Below are positions 17,897 to 29,207 of a stretch of DNA of 64,000 nt, one piece after another. The first letter of the stretch is position 1. Each line of letters begins with the position of its first letter. The stretch is from Pontivivens ytuae. Its GTDB lineage: Bacteria > Pseudomonadota > Alphaproteobacteria > Rhodobacterales > Rhodobacteraceae. The stretch lies in assembly GCF_015679265.1 (NCBI RefSeq), contig NZ_CP064942.1, positions 2,388,001 to 2,452,000 of the forward strand, read 5' to 3'. Position numbers and translations under genes: made by a program. The notes under the pieces were generated by a model. The model saw only the letters and a program-made list of their open reading frames with translations, was not told the DNA's origin and made no database searches.

Positions 17897-18449
17897 TGCA
17901 GCGACCTACACCCCGCGTCTCAAGACGCAGTACCGCGAGCAGATCCGTGCCGCTCTGAAGGAGGAATTCTCCTACAAGAACGACATGATGATCCCGCGCC
18001 TCGACAAGATCGTCCTGAACATGGGCGTCGGCGAGGCCGTTGCGGATTCGAAGAAGATCAAGGCGGCCCACGACGATCTGATGAAGATCGCGGGTCAGAA
18101 GCCGGTCATCACCAAGGCCAAGAAGTCCATCGCGGGCTTCAAGGTGCGTGAGGAGATGCCGCTCGGCGTCAAGGTCACGCTGCGCGGCGACCGGATGTAC
18201 GACTTCCTCGACCGTCTGATCACCATCGCGATGCCGCGCATCCGCGACTTCCGCGGGATCCCGGGCAAGAGCTTCGATGGCCGTGGCAACTACGCCATGG
18301 GCCTGAAGGAGCACATCGTGTTCCCCGAGATCAACTTCGACCAGGTTGACCAGATGTGGGGTATGGACATCGTCATCTGTACCACCGCCGAGACCGATGC
18401 CGAAGCCAAGGCGCTGTTGAAGCACTTCAACATGCCGTTCACGAACTGA
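17889..18449 (+). CDS. rplE: 50S ribosomal protein L5
   Basis: 186 residues from [18 protein letters not shown]; the longer in-frame ORF from 17811 runs inside rplX and is rejected. L5 binds 5S r[23 protein letters not shown] is diagnostic. Start codon lies inside the rplX 3' end. Confidence 0.97.
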   Translation: MLDAATYTPRLKTQYREQIRAALKEEFSYKNDMMIPRLDKIVLNMGVGEAVADSKKIKAAHDDLMKIAGQKPVITKAKKSIAGFKVREEMPLGVKVTLRGDRMYDFLDRLITIAMPRIRDFRGIPGKSFDGRGNYAMGLKEHIVFPEINFDQVDQMWGMDIVICTTAETDAEAKALLKHFNMPFTN

Positions 18450-18465
18450 GCCGCGGAGAGAACCT

Positions 18466-18771
18466 ATGGCAAAAGTTTCCATGATCGAGCGGCAGAAGAA
18501 GCGTGAGCGTCTGGTCGCGAAGTACGCCGCGAAGCGTGCAGAACTGAAAGAGCGGGCAAACGATGAGAGCCTCGACCGGGCCGACCGGTTCAAGGCGCGC
18601 ATGCAGCTGGCAAAGCTGCCGCGCAACTCCTCGCCCACCCGTCTGAACAACCGGTGCCAGGTCTCGGGCCGTCCGAAGGCTTACTATCGTAAGCTGAAGA
18701 TGAGCCGGATCGCGCTGCGGGATTACGCCTCCATCGGGCAGATCCCCGGCATGGTCAAGTCGAGCTGGTAA
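18466..18771 (+). CDS. rpsN: 30S ribosomal protein S14 (zinc-free type)
   Basis: 101 residues, the longer C-minus form: only one Cys in [15 protein letters not shown], so no zinc site. Ends [11 protein letters not shown]. Located between rplE and rpsH as in other Proteobacteria. Confidence 0.97.
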   Translation: MAKVSMIERQKKRERLVAKYAAKRAELKERANDESLDRADRFKARMQLAKLPRNSSPTRLNNRCQVSGRPKAYYRKLKMSRIALRDYASIGQIPGMVKSSW

Positions 18772-18783
18772 GGAGGATTTGAG

Positions 18784-19182
18784 ATGTCGATGAACGATCC
18801 TCTCGGCGATATGCTGACCCGCATCCGCAACGCGCAGATGCGCGGCAAGTCCTCCGTGGTCTCGCCCGCATCCAAGGTGCGCGCCTGGGTGCTCGATGTG
18901 CTCGAAGCCGAGGGCTATATCCGCGGCTACGAGAAGACGACGGGGGCCGACGGCCACCCGGCGCTGCGCATCGAGCTGAAATACTTCGACGGCGAGCCCG
19001 TGATCCGCGAACTGCGTCGCGTGTCCACGCCCGGCCGTCGCGTGTATTCCGGCGTGAAGGACATCCCGCAGGTCCGTCAGGGCCTCGGCGTGGCCATCGT
19101 CTCCACCCCGCGCGGCGTCATGTCCGACGCGCAGGCACGCTCCGCCAATGTCGGCGGTGAAGTGCTCTGCACCGTATTCTGA
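18784..19182 (+). CDS. rpsH: 30S ribosomal protein S8
   Basis: 132 residues, [18 protein letters not shown], ending GGEVLCTVF. In E. coli S8 represses spc-operon translation by binding near rplE; here no such site was tested. AAGGAGG precedes the ATG. Confidence 0.98.
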   Translation: MSMNDPLGDMLTRIRNAQMRGKSSVVSPASKVRAWVLDVLEAEGYIRGYEKTTGADGHPALRIELKYFDGEPVIRELRRVSTPGRRVYSGVKDIPQVRQGLGVAIVSTPRGVMSDAQARSANVGGEVLCTVF

Positions 19183-19195
19183 GGAGGCCTGAATA

Positions 19196-19729
19196 ATGTC
19201 TCGTATCGGAAAGAAACCGGTCGACCTGCCCAGCGGCGTCACCGCCACGGTGTCCGGCCAGACCATCGAAGTGAAGGGGCCCAAGGGCGTCCGCAGCTTC
19301 ACCGCGACCGACGATGTCGATCTGAAGGTCGAGGACAACGCCATCACCGTGGCCCCGCGCGGCAAGTCCAAGCGCGCGCGCCAGCAGTGGGGCATGTCCC
19401 GCACCCAGGTCGCCAACTGCGTCCAGGGCGTGACCGAAGGCTTCAAGAAGGAGCTGGAGATCAACGGTGTCGGTTATCGTGCGCAGGTGCAGGGCAACAC
19501 GCTCAAGCTCGCGCTCGGCTACTCCCACGACGTGGACTTCGCGATCCCGGAAGGGGTGAAGATCACGGCGGCCAAGCCCACCGAACTGGTGGTCGAGGGC
19601 ATCGATCAGCAACTCGTCGGCCAGGTCGCGGCCAACATCCGCGAATGGCGCAAGCCGGAGCCCTACAAGGGCAAGGGCATCAAGTACAAGGACGAGTTCA
19701 TCTTCCGCAAGGAAGGTAAGAAGAAGTAA
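19196..19729 (+). CDS. rplF: 50S ribosomal protein L6
   Basis: 177 residues, [15 protein letters not shown], with the C-terminal [20 protein letters not shown] end that binds the sarcin-ricin region. Confidence 0.98.
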   Translation: MSRIGKKPVDLPSGVTATVSGQTIEVKGPKGVRSFTATDDVDLKVEDNAITVAPRGKSKRARQQWGMSRTQVANCVQGVTEGFKKELEINGVGYRAQVQGNTLKLALGYSHDVDFAIPEGVKITAAKPTELVVEGIDQQLVGQVAANIREWRKPEPYKGKGIKYKDEFIFRKEGKKK

Positions 19730-19741
19730 GGAGCGCATCAG

Positions 19742-20101
19742 ATGGCGAACAGCAAACGTGAACTGTTCCAGAAACGCCGCCTGCGCGTTCGGAACAAGCT
19801 GCGGAAGACGGCGAACGGCCGTCCCCGCCTGAGCGTCCACCGCTCGTCCAAGAACATCTCGGTTCAGGTCATCGACGATGTTCAGGGCGTGACCCTTGCC
19901 GCGGCCTCCACGCTGGAGCCGGGCCTGGGTGTCGTGGGCAAAAACAATGTCGAAGCGTCCGCCAAGGTGGGTGCCGCGATCGCAGAGCGTGCCAAGGCGA
20001 AGGGCATCGAAGATGTCTACTTCGACCGTGGCGGCTTCCTGTTCCACGGGAAGGTCAAGGCGCTTGCGGATGCGGCCCGCGAAGGCGGCCTGAAGTTCTA
20101 A
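19742..20101 (+). CDS. rplR: 50S ribosomal protein L18
   Basis: 119 residues. [18 protein letters not shown] and the C-terminal [19 protein letters not shown] are family signatures. Binds 5S rRNA. Confidence 0.98.
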   Translation: MANSKRELFQKRRLRVRNKLRKTANGRPRLSVHRSSKNISVQVIDDVQGVTLAAASTLEPGLGVVGKNNVEASAKVGAAIAERAKAKGIEDVYFDRGGFLFHGKVKALADAAREGGLKF

Positions 20102-20111
20102 GGAGGCGATC

Positions 20112-20684
20112 ATGGCTCGTGAAGACAATCGCCGGGACCGTCGCGACCGCGACGAAAACCCGGAATTCGCCGATCGCCTCGTCGCGATCAACCGGGTCTC
20201 CAAGACCGTAAAGGGTGGTAAGCGCTTCGGCTTCGCCGCTCTCGTGGTTGTCGGGGATCAGAAGGGCCGCGTGGGCTTCGGCAAGGGCAAGGCCCGCGAG
20301 GTGCCCGAGGCGATCCGCAAGGCCACCGAGGCGGCCAAGCGCTCGATGATCCGCGTTCCCCTGCGGGAAGGCCGGACGCTGCACCATGACATGCAGGGCC
20401 GCCACGGCGCCGGCAAGGTCGTGATGCGCACGGCGCCGCAGGGTACGGGCATCATCGCCGGTGGCCCGATGCGCGCAGTGTTCGAGATGCTGGGGATCCA
20501 GGACGTGGTGGCGAAGTCCACCGGCTCCCAGAACCCCTACAACATGATCCGCGCGACCCTCGACGGTCTGAAGAAGGAATCGTCCCCCCGCCAGGTCGCG
20601 CAGCGCCGCGGCAAGAAGGTGGCCGACATCCTGCCGAAGACCGACGCTCCGGCCGAAGCGGTCGAAGAGACGGTGGAGGCATAA
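20112..20684 (+). CDS. rpsE: 30S ribosomal protein S5
   Basis: 190 residues. The double-stranded-RNA-binding N-terminal domain shows [37 protein letters not shown] follows. S5 is part of the mRNA entry channel and the site of spectinomycin resistance in other bacteria. A short acidic C-terminal tail is present. Confidence 0.98.
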   Translation: MAREDNRRDRRDRDENPEFADRLVAINRVSKTVKGGKRFGFAALVVVGDQKGRVGFGKGKAREVPEAIRKATEAAKRSMIRVPLREGRTLHHDMQGRHGAGKVVMRTAPQGTGIIAGGPMRAVFEMLGIQDVVAKSTGSQNPYNMIRATLDGLKKESSPRQVAQRRGKKVADILPKTDAPAEAVEETVEA

Positions 20685-20687
20685 GGC

Positions 20688-20873
20688 ATGGCTACGATCG
20701 TCGTGAAGCAGATCGGCTCCCCGATCCGCCGCCCGAAGGACCAGCTCGCCACCCTCAAGGGTCTGGGTCTGAACAAGATGCACAAGACCCGCGAGCTGGA
20801 AGATACCCCGGCCGTGCGCGGCATGATCGCCAAGATCCCGCACATGGTCGAGATCATCGAGGAGAAGGGCTGA
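20688..20873 (+). CDS. rpmD: 50S ribosomal protein L30
   Basis: 61 residues, [19 protein letters not shown]; three bases after rpsE. The 183-base gap to rplO is filled by palindromic repeats, an unusual break in the spc operon. Confidence 0.97.
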   Translation: MATIVVKQIGSPIRRPKDQLATLKGLGLNKMHKTRELEDTPAVRGMIAKIPHMVEIIEEKG

Positions 20874-20885
20874 GCCCTCTCCGAT

Positions 20886-20985
20886 GGCCCCGAACGTGAT
20901 CCGGGGTCGCATGCAAGACTTGGAACCGCCCCGGACATGGATCCGGGGCCGTCCATCCCGAAAGGTCCCGGGTCGAGCCCGGGAC
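20886..20985 (+). repeat. Cluster of three short palindromic repeats in the spc operon
   Basis: Between rpmD and rplO lie an imperfect CCCCGA-N-TCCGGGG element (20887-20907), a perfect GCCCCGGA-N6-TCCGGGGC element (20928-20949) and GTCCCGGG-N5-CCCGGGAC (20965-20985). The same two families recur at 25775-25832 and 62766-62786, so these are dispersed repeat units. No T run follows any of them. Confidence 0.75.
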
Positions 20986-21056
20986 GGTTGTGAAGATTGA
21001 AGCCGTGGTCCCCGCAGACGCTCTGGCGGGCGCATCCGGCAAGAGGAGAGAGCGAC

Positions 21057-21542
21057 ATGAAATTGAACGAACTGCGTGACAATCCCGGTGCCGCGAAACC
21101 CAAGAAGCGCATCGGCCGTGGTCCCGGCTCCGGCAAGGGCAAGATGGGTGGCCGCGGGATCAAGGGTCAGAAGTCCCGCTCGGGTGTGGCGATCAACGGC
21201 TACGAGGGTGGCCAGATGCCGCTCTACCAGCGGCTGCCCAAGCGCGGCTTCAACGTGCCGAACCCGAAGAAGTACGCCATCGTGAACCTGGGCCTGATCC
21301 AGAAGTTCGTCGATGCGGGCAAGCTCGACGCGAAGAGCGAGATCGACGAGGACGCGCTGGTCGCCTCCGGCCTCGTGCGCCGCAAGCATGACGGCATCCG
21401 CGTGCTTGCGAAGGGCGAGATCTCGGCAAAGGTGATCCTGAAGGTGACCGGCGCGTCCAAAGGCGCGGTCGAGGCGGTCGAGAAGGCCGGTGGCGCGATC
21501 AACATCACCTCCGCGAAAGCTGAAGAGGCGGCCGCGGAATAA
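21057..21542 (+). CDS. rplO: 50S ribosomal protein L15
   Basis: 161 residues from [18 protein letters not shown]; the longer ORF from 20997 begins in the repeat region. [20 protein letters not shown] is diagnostic. AAGAGGAGAG precedes the start. Confidence 0.97.
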   Translation: MKLNELRDNPGAAKPKKRIGRGPGSGKGKMGGRGIKGQKSRSGVAINGYEGGQMPLYQRLPKRGFNVPNPKKYAIVNLGLIQKFVDAGKLDAKSEIDEDALVASGLVRRKHDGIRVLAKGEISAKVILKVTGASKGAVEAVEKAGGAINITSAKAEEAAAE

Positions 21543-21645
21543 CGGTTGTGGGGGCGGACCCCGCCCCTTACATCTGACAACGAACTTTTCGCGCCGCCTG
21601 AGCCTTCATGGTTCGGCGGCGCTTGCATGAAAGGGCCTCGTCCAC

Positions 21646-23006
<1,361 letters not shown>

Positions 23007-23007
<1 letters not shown>

Positions 23008-23651
23008 TGAACATAATCCTGCTGGGCCCGCCGGGTGCCGGGAAAGGCACTCAGGCGCGGATGCTGGTCGAGGAGCGGGGCATGGTCCAGCTCTCCACGG
23101 GCGACATGCTCCGGGCGGCCAAGACCTCCGGCACGGAGATGGGCAACAAGGTCGCCGACGTGATGGCGCGCGGCGACCTGGTGACCGATGAGATCGTCAT
23201 CGGCCTGATCGCCGAGCATCTCGACGGGGACACCGGCGCCGGCGTGATCTTCGACGGGTTCCCGCGGACGCTGGCCCAGGCCGACGCGCTGCGGGATCTG
23301 CTCGGCAAGCGGGGTGAGAGCCTCGATGCGGTGGTCGCCATGCGCGTCGATGACGAGGCGCTGATCTCCCGCGTGACCGGCCGGTCGACTTGCGCCAATT
23401 GCGGCGAGGTCTACCACGACCAGACCAAGCCGATCCCCGACGACGGCAAGTGTGTGAAGTGCGGGCACACCGAGTTCACGCGCCGGTCCGACGACAACGA
23501 GGATTCCATGCGGCATCGCCTCCTCGTCTATTATCGCGACACGTCGCCCCTGATCGGGTACTATCATGCCCATGGTCAGCTCCGCTCGATCGACGGCCTC
23601 GGCGCCATCGACGAGGTGAAGGAGCGGGTCGAGGGGGCGCTCGCCTCCTGA
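23007..23651 (+). CDS. adk: Adenylate kinase, four-cysteine LID type
   Basis: 214 residues. P loop [10 protein letters not shown] at about 7-16; the NMP-binding region LSTGDMLR and the DGFPRT motif follow. The LID carries CANC and CVKC, four cysteines consistent with a structural metal site. This is common in Gram-positive enzymes and known for Paracoccus, but absent in E. coli Adk. It converts ATP + AMP to 2 ADP. One-base overlap with secY. Confidence 0.98.
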
Positions 23652-23686
23652 GACCGCACCGCTCCGGACAAAGTTCGGAGCGGCTG

Positions 23687-23714
23687 TTGACGCGACCGTC
23701 ATTTCGGCTATAAG
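23687..23714 (+). promoter_or_regulatory. Putative alpha-operon (rpsM) promoter
   Basis: TTGACG (23687-23692), a 16-base spacer, TATAAG (23709-23714). Very good sigma70 match in the 194-base adk-rpsM gap, downstream of a GCTCCG/CGGAGC hairpin (23661-23681). It gives a leader of about 125 bases before rpsM. Confidence 0.65.
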
Positions 23715-23845
23715 TCGCGCCTTCCCCGTGAAAGGGAGAATCGGGCCCGTCGGGTCCACCCCCGGTCCATCGGCTCACCCCGGTGGGCCTCAGTTGTGAA
23801 AAAAGGTTCTGGAACTACGGAACCGCAACAAGCTGGAGAATACCC

Positions 23846-24214
23846 TTGGCGCGCATTGCAGGCGTTAACATCCCGACGAACAAGCAGGTGCAGATCGCCC
23901 TGACTTACATCCACGGCATCGGCCGCAGCTCCGCACGTGATATCTGTGCTGCGACGGGCATCGAGCCGACCACCCGTGTGAACGAGCTTTCCGACGCCGA
24001 CGCGCTGAAGATCCGCGAGCACATCGACGCCAACATGACGGTCGAAGGCGACCTGCGGCGCGAGAACTCGATGAACATCAAGCGCCTCATGGACCTCGGC
24101 TGCTACCGCGGCCTGCGTCACCGCCGCGGCCTTCCGGTCCGCGGTCAGCGCACGCACACCAACGCGCGCACCCGTAAGGGCCCGGCAAAGCCGATCGCAG
24201 GCAAGAAGAAGTAA
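23846..24214 (+). CDS. rpsM: 30S ribosomal protein S13 (TTG start)
   Basis: 122 residues, [15 protein letters not shown]. The only family-consistent start is TTG at 23846, with GGAG eight bases upstream; the nearest ATG (23783) adds 21 residues unlike S13. [12 protein letters not shown] and the C-terminal [14 protein letters not shown] are diagnostic. A TTG start in an essential, abundant protein is uncommon and may hold down its translation. Confidence 0.96.
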   Translation: MARIAGVNIPTNKQVQIALTYIHGIGRSSARDICAATGIEPTTRVNELSDADALKIREHIDANMTVEGDLRRENSMNIKRLMDLGCYRGLRHRRGLPVRGQRTHTNARTRKGPAKPIAGKKK

Positions 24215-24226
24215 GGAGGCTGATCC

Positions 24227-24616
24227 ATGGCACGTGAAAAGATTCGCGCGAAGAAGAAGGTCTCCAAGAACATCTCGGCCGGCGTCGCGCACGTGAACTC
24301 CTCGTTCAACAACACGAAGATCCTGATCTCCGACGCCCAGGGCAACGCGATCGCGTGGTCCTCCGCCGGTGCGATGGGCTTCAAGGGCTCGCGCAAGTCC
24401 ACGCCCTATGCCGCGCAGGTCGCTGCAGAGGATGCGGGCCGCAAGGCGCAGGAGCACGGCATGCGCACCCTCGATGTCGAGGTGCAGGGCCCCGGCTCCG
24501 GCCGTGAGAGCGCCCTACGCGCGCTCAGCGCTGTCGGCTTCACGATCACGGCGATCCGTGACGTGACCCCGATCGCGCACAACGGCTGCCGCCCGCCGAA
24601 GCGCCGTCGCGTCTGA
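24227..24616 (+). CDS. rpsK: 30S ribosomal protein S11
   Basis: 129 residues. [30 protein letters not shown] and the end [12 protein letters not shown] are typical. Platform protein of the 30S subunit. Followed by a 130-base gap with no gene before rpoA. Confidence 0.98.
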   Translation: MAREKIRAKKKVSKNISAGVAHVNSSFNNTKILISDAQGNAIAWSSAGAMGFKGSRKSTPYAAQVAAEDAGRKAQEHGMRTLDVEVQGPGSGRESALRALSAVGFTITAIRDVTPIAHNGCRPPKRRRV

Positions 24617-24746
24617 TCGCGATCTGAAAGGTCAGGGGTGCGGGCGGATTTTCCGCCCGTGCCCCCGTTCCGTTTGAAGTTCGAATGACTTCCCTCGGGC
24701 GTTCCCGGCACCGGATCCGGCCGGGAACTGGTATGGAGGATACTAG

Positions 24747-25763
24747 ATGATCCACAAGAACTGGCAGGCTCTCATCCGCCCCACCAGCCTCGAGATCAAG
24801 CCGGGCAACGACCCCAAGCGCCAGGCGACCGCCGTCGCCGAGCCGCTGGAGCGGGGATTCGGCCTGACCCTGGGCAACGCCCTGCGCCGCGTGCTCCTCA
24901 GCTCGCTGCAGGGGGCCGCCATCACCTCCGTCCAGATCGACGGGGTGCTGCATGAGTTTTCCTCCGTCGCGGGCGTGCGCGAGGACGTGACCGACATCGT
25001 CCTGAACCTCAAGGGCGTCGCCCTCTCGATGGACGTCGAGGGGCCGAAGCGCCTGTCGATCTCGGCCAAGGGACCGGGCGTCGTGACCGCCGCCGACATC
25101 TCCGAAAGCGCGGGCATCGAGGTTCTCAACAAGGACCACGTGATCTGCCACCTCGACGATGGTGCCTCCGTCTACATGGAGCTGACGGTCGAGACGGGTA
25201 AGGGCTACGTCGCCGCCGACCGCAACCGGCCCGAGGACGCGCCGATCGGCCTGATTTCGGTCGATGCGCTCTACTCGCCGGTGCGCAAGGTGAGCTACAA
25301 GGTCGAGCCGACCCGCGAGGGCCAGGTGCTCGACTACGACAAGCTGACCCTGAACGTGGAGACCGACGGCTCCGTCACACCGGACGACGCGATCGCCTAT
25401 GCGGCGCGCATCCTGCAGGACCAGCTCAACGTCTTCGTCAACTTCGAGGAGCCCGAGGCCGCGACCCGCGCCGAGGAAGAGGACGACCTGGAGTTCAACC
25501 CGCTTCTCTTGAAGAAGGTGGACGAGCTCGAACTGTCGGTCCGCTCCGCGAACTGCCTGAAGAACGACAACATCGTCTATATCGGCGACCTGATCCAGAA
25601 GACCGAGGCGGAGATGCTGCGCACCCCGAACTTCGGCCGCAAGTCGCTCAATGAGATCAAGGAAGTGCTCACCGGCATGGGCCTGCACCTCGGCATGGAC
25701 ATCGTCGATTGGCCGCCTGAGAACATCGAGGATCTGGCCAAGAAGTACGAGGACCAGTTCTAA
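24747..25763 (+). CDS. rpoA: RNA polymerase alpha subunit
   Basis: 338 residues. The N-terminal dimerisation domain shows [20 protein letters not shown]. The acidic linker ([10 protein letters not shown]) leads to the C-terminal domain that contacts UP elements and activators ([20 protein letters not shown]). ATG preceded by GGAGGATACTAG. Alpha-operon member. Confidence 0.99.
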   Translation: MIHKNWQALIRPTSLEIKPGNDPKRQATAVAEPLERGFGLTLGNALRRVLLSSLQGAAITSVQIDGVLHEFSSVAGVREDVTDIVLNLKGVALSMDVEGPKRLSISAKGPGVVTAADISESAGIEVLNKDHVICHLDDGASVYMELTVETGKGYVAADRNRPEDAPIGLISVDALYSPVRKVSYKVEPTREGQVLDYDKLTLNVETDGSVTPDDAIAYAARILQDQLNVFVNFEEPEAATRAEEEDDLEFNPLLLKKVDELELSVRSANCLKNDNIVYIGDLIQKTEAEMLRTPNFGRKSLNEIKEVLTGMGLHLGMDIVDWPPENIEDLAKKYEDQF

Positions 25764-25774
25764 GGTCCCGACCG

Positions 25775-25832
25775 TCCCGGGCTTGACCCGGGACCTTTTG
25801 AATTTGAGCGGCCCCGGATCACGTCCGGGGCG
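25775..25832 (+). repeat. Pair of palindromic repeats between rpoA and rplQ
   Basis: GTCCCGGG-CTTGA-CCCGGGAC (25775-25795) and GCCCCGGA-TCACG-TCCGGGGC (25812-25832), the same two families as in the rpmD-rplO gap. They begin 12 bases after the rpoA stop. The remaining about 100 bases to rplQ hold no gene. Confidence 0.75.
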
Positions 25833-25936
25833 GTTCAACAACAAAGGGCCAGCCGCGAAATGGGTTCGCGGTCCGCCCCAAGGAGAGCGGTCCCCACGCA
25901 GGGCCGCCGGACAAAGCATAAAGAAGGAATGGACAC

Positions 25937-26356
25937 ATGCGTCACGGTAACGGTTACCGCAAACTCAACCGCACCCACGAACACCGCAAGGCGATGTTCG
26001 CCAACATGGCCGCGTCCCTGATCGAGCATGAGCAGATCAAGACCACGCTGCCCAAGGCGAAGGAACTGAAGCGGATCATCGACAAGCTGATCACGCTCGG
26101 CAAGCGCGGCGACCTCCACGCCCGCCGGCTCGCCCATGCGCAGATCAAGCAGGACGCCGCCGTCGCGAAACTCGTCGACGTGCTCGGCCCCCGCTATGCC
26201 GAGCGTAACGGCGGCTACTCCCGCGTGCTGAAGGCCGGCTTCCGCTACGGCGACATGGCCCCGATGGCGATCATCGAGCTGGTCGACCGCGACACCTCCG
26301 CGAAGGGCGCCGCCGACAAGGCCCGCGTCGCCGAGGAAGAGGCGGCGGAGGAGTAA
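25937..26356 (+). CDS. rplQ: 50S ribosomal protein L17
   Basis: 139 residues, [24 protein letters not shown]; an acidic C-terminal tail follows the usual VDRDTSAKG end. Last gene of the alpha operon, closed by a terminator 45 bases on. Confidence 0.98.
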   Translation: MRHGNGYRKLNRTHEHRKAMFANMAASLIEHEQIKTTLPKAKELKRIIDKLITLGKRGDLHARRLAHAQIKQDAAVAKLVDVLGPRYAERNGGYSRVLKAGFRYGDMAPMAIIELVDRDTSAKGAADKARVAEEEAAEE

Positions 26357-26400
26357 TCCGCCCACAGCAATTGCTCGTCTGGAACGAGTTCGACTAACGT

Positions 26401-26430
26401 AAGGGGCGGCCAGGGGTCGCCCCTTTTGTT
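26401..26430 (+). terminator. Alpha-operon terminator
   Basis: AAGGGGCG pairs with CGCCCCTT around a nine-base loop; the strand continues TTTTGTTT. It separates the ribosomal cluster from the following gene. Confidence 0.85.
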
Positions 26431-26444
26431 TGGAGACCTCGATA

Positions 26445-27734
26445 ATGTCGTCCGCCTCGATGGCGATCCGTCCTGCATTGGCCCTGAGGCCGCTTCACTA
26501 CTTCCCCTTCATTCTGATCGCGGGGTTGCCGGCATTTGCGGCGTTGCTGATGTTGCCGCCTCAAGAGCGAATCTTCGTTGGTCTGGCCCAGACCCTTTTC
26601 GCGCTCGTTCCAGCGACGCTGTTTTTCATTTTCGGTGATTTGGCCGTGCGGCCTTCATCGACCACACATCGACCGCATCCTCGTCTACGCGCATCGATCC
26701 TGTTAGTTCTCGGCTGGGCTATCTTCAGCGTATTTTATGTGGCTCAGGTACCCTTGTGGGCCCTTTTCTGGACCCAGTTTGTTGTGTGGGGCGTCTTGGC
26801 GGCATGCATTATGCGAGCGGCCGTCGAGCGTCACGGAGTCGATCTCGTGCTTCTCTTTCTGCGCGCGCTTCTCTGGTCGGGTCCCCTCTACGGCGCGGTG
26901 CTCGTGCTTTACTACCAGCTTTACGGTGATGTGATCCCACAGGAGTATACAAGTCTCCTTCCCGCCTTCGGTAACGTTCGTCGAGCAGGTCACCTTTTGA
27001 CGCTGAGTGCGACCGCAGGAGCAATGCTGGTCGCATTGCGCCTGGGGGGGCGATGGACGGTGGCTCTGACTTTGCTTGCCGCCACCATCGCATTCTGGGC
27101 AGGTGCGCGAGGCACAATTGTCGTTTTGGTGACGGCGCTCCCCTTCACGCTGCTGGTAAGTGGACAGCTGCAGATACGGACCTTGATGCGGTTGATGGCC
27201 GCGCTCTTGATTGCTGCCGCGCTTTCGCTGCTGATCCCGACTCCGAATACCAATTTCGGACTGGTGAACATGTTGGCATCACTGCCAGGCCTCGAGAGTA
27301 TCCTCACGGGTGCAGCATCAACGCCGAGTCTGGATACTCTGTCCAGCAATCGCATGGGCATGTGGCAAGATGCGGTTGCTAACATTCAGCTTCGACCGTT
27401 AACCGGTTGGGGCTACGCTCACGCCCCCTTCGCGGCCTACGAAGCTCCGATGCTCCACCTGCACAACTGGCCGCTGGAGCTGCTGCTCGCCTGGGGGCTG
27501 CCGATGGGAGGGTTGGCATGCCTGCTTGTGCTCGTCTACTGGTTCAAAGCGCAGCGGCGTATGGGGATTGAGCAGGCTGCTGCTCTGGGAGTTTTGAACG
27601 TGGCGACCGCATATTCGCTGATTTCAGGTACCTATTTCTACGGCGTGCCGGTAATCCTCATGTCGATCGCTTGGGGGGTGACTCTAGCACGTCTTCCAGG
27701 TGCGGGCCCGGATCGGCACACCTATATGCGTTGA
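26445..27734 (+). CDS. O-antigen ligase/Wzy-like polytopic membrane protein
   Basis: About 429 residues from ATG 26445, with GGAG upstream; a TTG at 26430 overlapping the terminator is less likely. Around ten hydrophobic segments are interrupted by one larger loop near residues 290-350 (ASTPSLDTLSSNRMGMWQ, GWGYAHAPF). The HNWPLELLLAWGLPMGG motif matches the Wzy_C/WaaL family of O-antigen ligases and polymerases, which transfer or polymerise surface glycans at the periplasmic face. Base and codon use are visibly AT-richer than the neighbours (TTA, CGA, AGT codons), suggesting acquisition. No other glycan genes are nearby, so its substrate is unknown. Confidence 0.7.
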   Translation: MSSASMAIRPALALRPLHYFPFILIAGLPAFAALLMLPPQERIFVGLAQTLFALVPATLFFIFGDLAVRPSSTTHRPHPRLRASILLVLGWAIFSVFYVAQVPLWALFWTQFVVWGVLAACIMRAAVERHGVDLVLLFLRALLWSGPLYGAVLVLYYQLYGDVIPQEYTSLLPAFGNVRRAGHLLTLSATAGAMLVALRLGGRWTVALTLLAATIAFWAGARGTIVVLVTALPFTLLVSGQLQIRTLMRLMAALLIAAALSLLIPTPNTNFGLVNMLASLPGLESILTGAASTPSLDTLSSNRMGMWQDAVANIQLRPLTGWGYAHAPFAAYEAPMLHLHNWPLELLLAWGLPMGGLACLLVLVYWFKAQRRMGIEQAAALGVLNVATAYSLISGTYFYGVPVILMSIAWGVTLARLPGAGPDRHTYMR

Positions 27735-27737
27735 GAT

Positions 27738-29051
27738 ATGGCCGATCTCTTCGACACCGCTGCCCGCGAACCCTCTGCCGAGGCGCCGCGTCCGCTGGCC
27801 GACCGGATGCGGCCGCAAAGCCTTGCCGAGGTGATCGGGCAGGATCACGTGCTGGGGCCGGAGGGGCCGCTCGGCGCGATGCTCGCGGCGGGCAATCTCG
27901 GCTCTATCGTCTTCTGGGGGCCGCCGGGGGTGGGCAAGACCACCATCGCGCGGCTGCTGGCGCAGGAGACCGACCTCGCCTTTGTCCAGATCAGCGCGAT
28001 CTTCACCGGCGTGCCGGAGCTCAGGAAGGTGTTCGAGGCGGCGAAGCTGCGCCGCACCCAGGGCCGCGGCACGCTCCTTTTCGTCGATGAGATCCACCGT
28101 TTCAACAAGGCGCAGCAGGACGGGTTCCTGCCGCACATGGAGGACGGCACAATCGTGCTGGTTGGCGCGACGACGGAGAACCCGTCCTTCGAGCTTAACT
28201 CGGCGCTTCTGTCCCGCGCGCAGGTCATCACGCTCAACCGTCTGGATCTGCCAGCGCTGGAGCGGATCCTCCAGCGGGTGGAGCAGGAGGAGGGCGCGCT
28301 GCCCCTCGACGGCCCGGCGCGCGAGGCGCTGACCGAGATGGCCGACGGCGACGGACGGGCCCTCCTGAACCTCGCGGAGCAGGTGATCGGCTGGGGCGCG
28401 TCGAAGCCCATCGACCGCGAGACGCTGACCACCCGCCTCACCCGCCGCGCTACGAAATACGACAAGTCGGGCGACGAGCATTACAACCTGATCTCCGCCC
28501 TCCATAAATCCGTGCGCGGCTCCGACCCCGACGCCGCGCTCTACTGGTTCGCGCGGATGCTCCAGGGCGGCGAGGATCCCCGGTTCCTCGCCCGACGCAT
28601 CACGCGGATGGCGGTCGAGGATATCGGCCTCGCCGACCCGCATGCCGAGGCGCTGTGCCTGCAGGGCTGGCAGACATACGAGCGGCTGGGCTCGCCCGAG
28701 GGGGAGCTCGCCCTGGCGCAGGCGGTGATCTACCTCGCCCTCGCCCCGAAATCGAACGCGGCCTACACCGCCTACAAGGCCGCGATGGGCGCGGCGAAGC
28801 AGACCGGATCGGAGCCGCCGCCCAAGCACATCTTGAACGCCCCCACCAAACTGATGAAGGAGGAAGGCTATGGTGCGGGCTATGCCTACGACCACGATGC
28901 GGAGGATGGCTTCTCCGGCCAGAACTACTTCCCCGACGGCATGAAGCGCGGCGTCTACTACGTCCCCGTCGAACGCGGGGCGGAGCGCGAGCTCAAGAAG
29001 CGGGTGGAGTATTTCGCCAAGCTGCGCGCCCGGCGGACGGAAGACGGCTGA
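27738..29051 (+). CDS. rarA: AAA+ ATPase RarA (MgsA)
   Basis: 437 residues. Walker A GPPGVGKTT near residue 62, Walker B LLFVDEIHRFNKAQQD near 114, sensor 1 GATTENPSFELN. The C-terminal tetramerisation domain (KSVRGSDPDAALYW) follows. Acts at stalled replication forks and is related to clamp loaders. It starts four bases after the ligase-like gene. The 156-base gap beyond it is AT-rich near the BLUF gene. Confidence 0.95.
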   Translation: MADLFDTAAREPSAEAPRPLADRMRPQSLAEVIGQDHVLGPEGPLGAMLAAGNLGSIVFWGPPGVGKTTIARLLAQETDLAFVQISAIFTGVPELRKVFEAAKLRRTQGRGTLLFVDEIHRFNKAQQDGFLPHMEDGTIVLVGATTENPSFELNSALLSRAQVITLNRLDLPALERILQRVEQEEGALPLDGPAREALTEMADGDGRALLNLAEQVIGWGASKPIDRETLTTRLTRRATKYDKSGDEHYNLISALHKSVRGSDPDAALYWFARMLQGGEDPRFLARRITRMAVEDIGLADPHAEALCLQGWQTYERLGSPEGELALAQAVIYLALAPKSNAAYTAYKAAMGAAKQTGSEPPPKHILNAPTKLMKEEGYGAGYAYDHDAEDGFSGQNYFPDGMKRGVYYVPVERGAERELKKRVEYFAKLRARRTEDG

Positions 29052-29207
29052 GCCCCTTCCAACGGCGAGAACGACCTACCAAATCCGTCGAGACAAAGTG
29101 TCCTACCGCGTCCACGGGGCATGACGGCCGCTCGGGCGTTGGGTAACTAATGTTGCATTGGGTTTCGTAAAGAAATTAATTTAGATTAATCGGAAGAGAG
29201 AGTCAGG

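Noticed and set aside
24665..24700. tRNA T-arm-like TTCGAAT between rpsK and rpoA
   Set aside because: No matching acceptor, D or anticodon arms, and the flanking stem does not frame a seven-base T loop.
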